The notes beneath the pieces were generated by a model that was not told the origin of the DNA, did not search any database, and saw only the letters and a list, made by a program, of their open reading frames with translations. DNA of 41,890 nt from a virus: IMG/VR virus record IMGVR_UViG_3300048591_000756, positions 1-41,890 of that record; one strand, 5' to 3'. Position 1 is the stretch's first letter. Every line of letters begins with the position of its first letter. Positions 39,901 through 41,890 of the stretch are shown here, one piece after another. The translations under genes and the position numbers were made by a program.

Positions 39901-40492
39901 GCAGGCGTACCTGATCGGCGCCGAGATCATCGTCGCGCGCGAGGCAACACTCGTCAGTGCGGGCGTCTACACATTGAGCGGCCTGCAGCGCGGCCTGCGC
40001 GGCACCGAATGGGCGATCGGCGCCCACGTAGCCGACGAGCGCTTCGCGCAACTCGACACCGGCGCCCGCCGCGTCACCGACGAGACGCCAGACCTCGCCG
40101 TCACGCGCTTTTGGAAGGGCGTCACGTACGGCCAGCGCGCGAGCGATGTGGCAGCGGTCACATTCGCCGACACCGGCGTCAGCCTGAAGCCGTTCGCCCC
40201 GGTGGATCTGGAAATGACGCTCGACGCCGGAGACGACGTGCTGACCTGGCACCGCCGCAGCCGCATGGCCGGGCGCCTGCTCAACACGACGCAGCCGCAA
40301 CTCGGCGAAGCGAGCGAGGAATACAGCGTCGAGCTGCGCGACGGCAGCGACGCACTCGTCAGCACCGACACCGTGACCGAGCCGCGCTGGGTCAGCCCCG
40401 GCGGCAGCCTCGCCGGCTACAGCCTGACCGTCTACCAACTCTCGTCCATCGTCGGCCGCGGCTACCCCGCGACCCTGGAGATTCCCGCATGA
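36941..40492 (+). CDS. Tail tip attachment protein (J/Phage-tail_3-like)
   Basis: 1183 residues. It begins with a hydrophobic glycine-zipper made of repeated IGGA units from a 12-base tandem repeat (37012-37060). J-like elements include FDYGSSWPRIYGVYRVKLTPIWSS and, near the end, LRGTEWAIGAHVADERFAQLD and LTVYQLSSIVGRGYPATLEIPA. A 300-residue middle stretch (about 260-580) with repeated short beta motifs (NIYLCTDAGAHVATIP, SAVYRRADDAWLLLGTM) looks like an inserted propeller-like domain. It should carry host-receptor specificity. Confidence 0.9.
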   Translation: MTARAGLIVVGQVAGAFVGGPIGAAIGGAIGGAIGGAIGGPQRNTQALLDDLGAVKFDYGSSWPRIYGVYRVKLTPIWSSEKRPVAHEEEVNSKGGPDQVNRTFTYEQDWLCWAPLNAVGWARIWINGKLRASRLADADADTIEASAAQPAWADVTFFDGAADQLPWAVYEAAVGTENACAYRFRPTLAFSSLDLGNSGQPPLIEVEFASGDSSIESLDTIQFADAVAMTGSLQSNLRPWGAIAFGNPTRVPTFAVSADLIPVTAPGCCPLDGEGFPRWSPPDVAAIICWDVDHNGVETQVSQNVLPGGFGRTPGIGSGNRAICVVATSGILPIKVAIAGDGASAVYELPDEDNWLGVAELRFAVWGATLALGTTLGVDAKPEDVTGTYVGNRGNIYLCTDAGAHVATIPAAIPVESLAMNGETVWALHDGDVYPFTRTTLAAGTPFACEGSAIFVDASGTLCHVHGSAVYRRADDAWLLLGTMTGPVDTTHFFGATATQIYAACGTEKEVSNVGLFVQRSYDGHGFDTLDGAVQHYAEYYFNSFYTLAYTHRAVRNQCICVYQIETGPYKVATWEAVFSCERLYGYPGDTSGIFDDPLDEWVWEPASTTGIFDLNDGADFDLKFHDLFRQPFQSVIDPETIPLSEIVQAEELLEWTGEAGALTVADIDVTELEETPVRGFLTTSSPRESVAQLMDIFYFGAVCSDKLYHRLRGAASIDTVTADDAGAGVGGAGEVFAGLARGNDLEQAIQVAVTGPNVLTDYEPGTETSDRLVGESVELRRYSTAVVLTPPERKGRADTMVLDGRVASHTGQVSLDDRHAEKEPFDVWTQLDDEGNAYRVRADRETYADGVRTFDVVLDDATVLSSVGITTETDSRALTVRSADGTDLLLLDIPALRDTDATGPGFYAAGRGAGPRWSGYSLLESADGVSFGKVLDASVAAVSGTCSTVLGDYAGGNVVDNANSVTVNSSAALASYTDDQIIAGTAQAYLIGAEIIVAREATLVSAGVYTLSGLQRGLRGTEWAIGAHVADERFAQLDTGARRVTDETPDLAVTRFWKGVTYGQRASDVAAVTFADTGVSLKPFAPVDLEMTLDAGDDVLTWHRRSRMAGRLLNTTQPQLGEASEEYSVELRDGSDALVSTDTVTEPRWVSPGGSLAGYSLTVYQLSSIVGRGYPATLEIPA

Positions 40493-41529
40493 GCACCTTC
40501 CCGCAGATCACATCGCCGCCGCAGGCATCGGCCGAGGTGCTCGTAAACCGCATGGGCGAGTCGCTCGAGCACCAGGCCGTCTACGGTCTCAAGCACAGCA
40601 CGACGACCGGCCTGTCGTGGGCCTACTACGGCGGCCGATGGGGCGGCTTCGCGATCACCGACGGCGTGCTGATGCTGACCGATGCGTCGGCGAACTACAT
40701 CGTCGTCGAGATCGCCAGCGGCGACATCAGCGTCGACACCGCCAGCACCGACTGGGACGACGACACCAACTACGTGCGCGTCTACAAGGTGACGACCGTG
40801 GGTGGCGTGGTGACGGCGGTGGAAGACCACCGCGCTGGGCCGGGCGGGGTACATGGCGGGGCGGGTGGCGGTGGTGGCGGCAGCGGCACCGTCACGAACA
40901 CCGGCGGCGACCTGGACGCGAACGCGGTCGTGCTCGGCGCCGGCGGCGACGATGCGACGGTGATGGCCTCGCTCGGCAGTTCGGGCCAGGTGCTGACGAG
41001 CGCTGGCGTCGGCGCGCCGCCGACGTGGGAGACGCCAAGCGGAGGCGGCAGCGGCACCAAGACCTACGCCGTCTTCACCCCGATGACGAGCCAGCCGCCG
41101 GCGTCGAACTACGCCACGCTCGACACGCGCAACAGCATCGCGGTGCTGGATTTCGACGCGGTGACCGAAGAGGCTGTGCACTGGGTTGGCGTCATGCCCG
41201 AGGGCGCGTCGCTCGGCTCCGGCCTGAAGGTGCGCATTCACTGGATGGCGACGAGCGCGACTGCCAATGATGTCGTGTGGGGCGCAAGTTTCGAGGCGAT
41301 GACGACCGACCTCGATTCCGACTCGTTCGACACCGAGACCACCGCCACCGGCACCGCTAACGGCACGAGCGGCATCGAGACGGTGACGGAGATCACCTGC
41401 ACGACGATCGACAGCATCGCCGCGGGCGGGCTGTACCGCCTGAAGATCGCGCGCAAGGCGGCGGCGGGCGGCGACAACATGAGCGGCGACGCCGAGCTGA
41501 TCGCCGTCGAGGTGCGGAGCGCCGCCTGA
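40489..41529 (+). CDS. Tail fibre protein
   Basis: 346 residues, ATGA overlap with J. N-terminal 110 residues (AYYGGRWGGFAITDGVLMLTD) form an attachment domain. A Gly-rich hinge (about 120-136) and a fibre-spacer segment (TVTNTGGDLDANAVVLGAGGDDATVMASLGSSGQVL) follow, then a beta C-terminus. This spacer repeat is a common phage fibre unit. Likely trimeric host-recognition fibre. Confidence 0.82.
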   Translation: MSTFPQITSPPQASAEVLVNRMGESLEHQAVYGLKHSTTTGLSWAYYGGRWGGFAITDGVLMLTDASANYIVVEIASGDISVDTASTDWDDDTNYVRVYKVTTVGGVVTAVEDHRAGPGGVHGGAGGGGGGSGTVTNTGGDLDANAVVLGAGGDDATVMASLGSSGQVLTSAGVGAPPTWETPSGGGSGTKTYAVFTPMTSQPPASNYATLDTRNSIAVLDFDAVTEEAVHWVGVMPEGASLGSGLKVRIHWMATSATANDVVWGASFEAMTTDLDSDSFDTETTATGTANGTSGIETVTEITCTTIDSIAAGGLYRLKIARKAAAGGDNMSGDAELIAVEVRSAA

Positions 41530-41890
41530 TGGCCTGGACGTTCAGCGGCTCGGGGCAGCACGCGCGGGCGAACACCGGCGCCATCGTGTCGGCGTACCCG
41601 ATCACGATCTTCGCGCGCGGCAAGAGCACCGACCTCGCCAACCTTCAGACTCTCGCGACGTTTGTGCAGAACAGTGGCACTTACAACGGCTGTGCACTTT
41701 TTTTCGCCGGGGCGACGGGCGGCGACCCGATGAGTTTCAGCAAGTTCGGCGGCGTCCATGCCAACAGCGTGGCGGGCTACTCGTCTGGCGTGTGGGTCGC
41801 CGCGGCAGGCCGCGCCAGCGGCGCAACGCAACTAGACATCGACCTCGACGGCACGGTGACGGCGGGCGCATCGACATCGGTGGCGTTTCC
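41529..41890 (+). CDS. LamG-like tail protein (N-terminal part; continues at 1)
   Basis: ATG 41529 overlaps the fibre stop. MAWTFSGSGQHARANTGAIV starts a beta-sandwich; the frame is open to the window end. The equivalent bases at 1-558 finish the gene in the same frame with about 221 residues overall. Asn44-equivalent here versus Ser in the left copy is the one difference (base 41764). Confidence 0.72.
   Translation, partial: MAWTFSGSGQHARANTGAIVSAYPITIFARGKSTDLANLQTLATFVQNSGTYNGCALFFAGATGGDPMSFSKFGGVHANSVAGYSSGVWVAAAGRASGATQLDIDLDGTVTAGASTSVAF
41637..41890. repeat. Terminal direct repeat, right copy
   Basis: Identical to bases 1-254 except for A41764 against G128. See the left copy; together they close the circle at 41,636 bp. 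Confidence 0.93.

Noticed and set aside
1-41890. CRISPR array or transposase/insertion sequence
   Set aside because: No regular short repeats with unique spacers and no transposase-like reading frame were found.

Overview
The window is a complete, circularly closed genome of a temperate, lambda-like siphovirus of about 41.6 kb. The first 254 bases recur at 41637-41890 with one mismatch (G128 versus A41764), and the last tail gene reads in frame across the join (41529 to the window end, then 1-558). The DNA is GC-rich. A tRNA-Pro-like attP, a PEP-CTERM sorting signal and very GC-rich codon use suggest a proteobacterial host, probably a betaproteobacterium; that host call is inference.

Layout. 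1-3355 (+): end of the tail module, two small membrane or coiled-coil proteins, a sigma-factor-like protein, and a lambda-R-type endolysin fused in frame to a three-TM holin. 3488-3535: attP, matching the 3' half of a tRNA-Pro(UGG) gene. 3611-14021 (-): one long leftward operon, mostly joined by ATGA overlaps, from a repressor-controlled promoter at about 14064-14092. In transcription order it holds small early genes (one with a PEP-CTERM tail), DUF2303, an HD phosphohydrolase, an HNH endonuclease, three integron gene cassettes, an integron integrase (IntI), a DUF4224 protein, the phage tyrosine integrase and a DUF2591 protein. 14022-15060: immunity region with CI-like repressor, lipoprotein and paired operators. 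15061-19988 (+): early right genes (Cro/YdaS-like protein, DUF5131, HNH-like, Toprim primase, SF3 helicase). 20003-20201: inverted repeats, candidate origin. 20280-41890 (+): TerS, TerL (GpA), a Mor-like activator, gpW, portal, fused protease/scaffold/capsid, head completion, tail tube, frameshifted tail chaperones, tape measure, tail tip and fibre genes.

The outstanding feature is an integron inside the phage early operon: an IntI with full catalytic set, an attI-like site at 6413-6475, and three cassettes bounded by attC sites at 7422-7496, 8257-8342 and 8666-8721. The attC sites are oriented as in ordinary integrons (away from intI), but every convincing cassette gene runs the other way, with the phage operon and with intI. 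Cassette genes and recombinase would therefore be expressed from the phage early promoter rather than from a Pc promoter. The phage's own integrase has lost the first catalytic arginine. A second notable system is a Mor-family activator encoded just upstream of two identical 25-bp dyads that precede two head-gene blocks.
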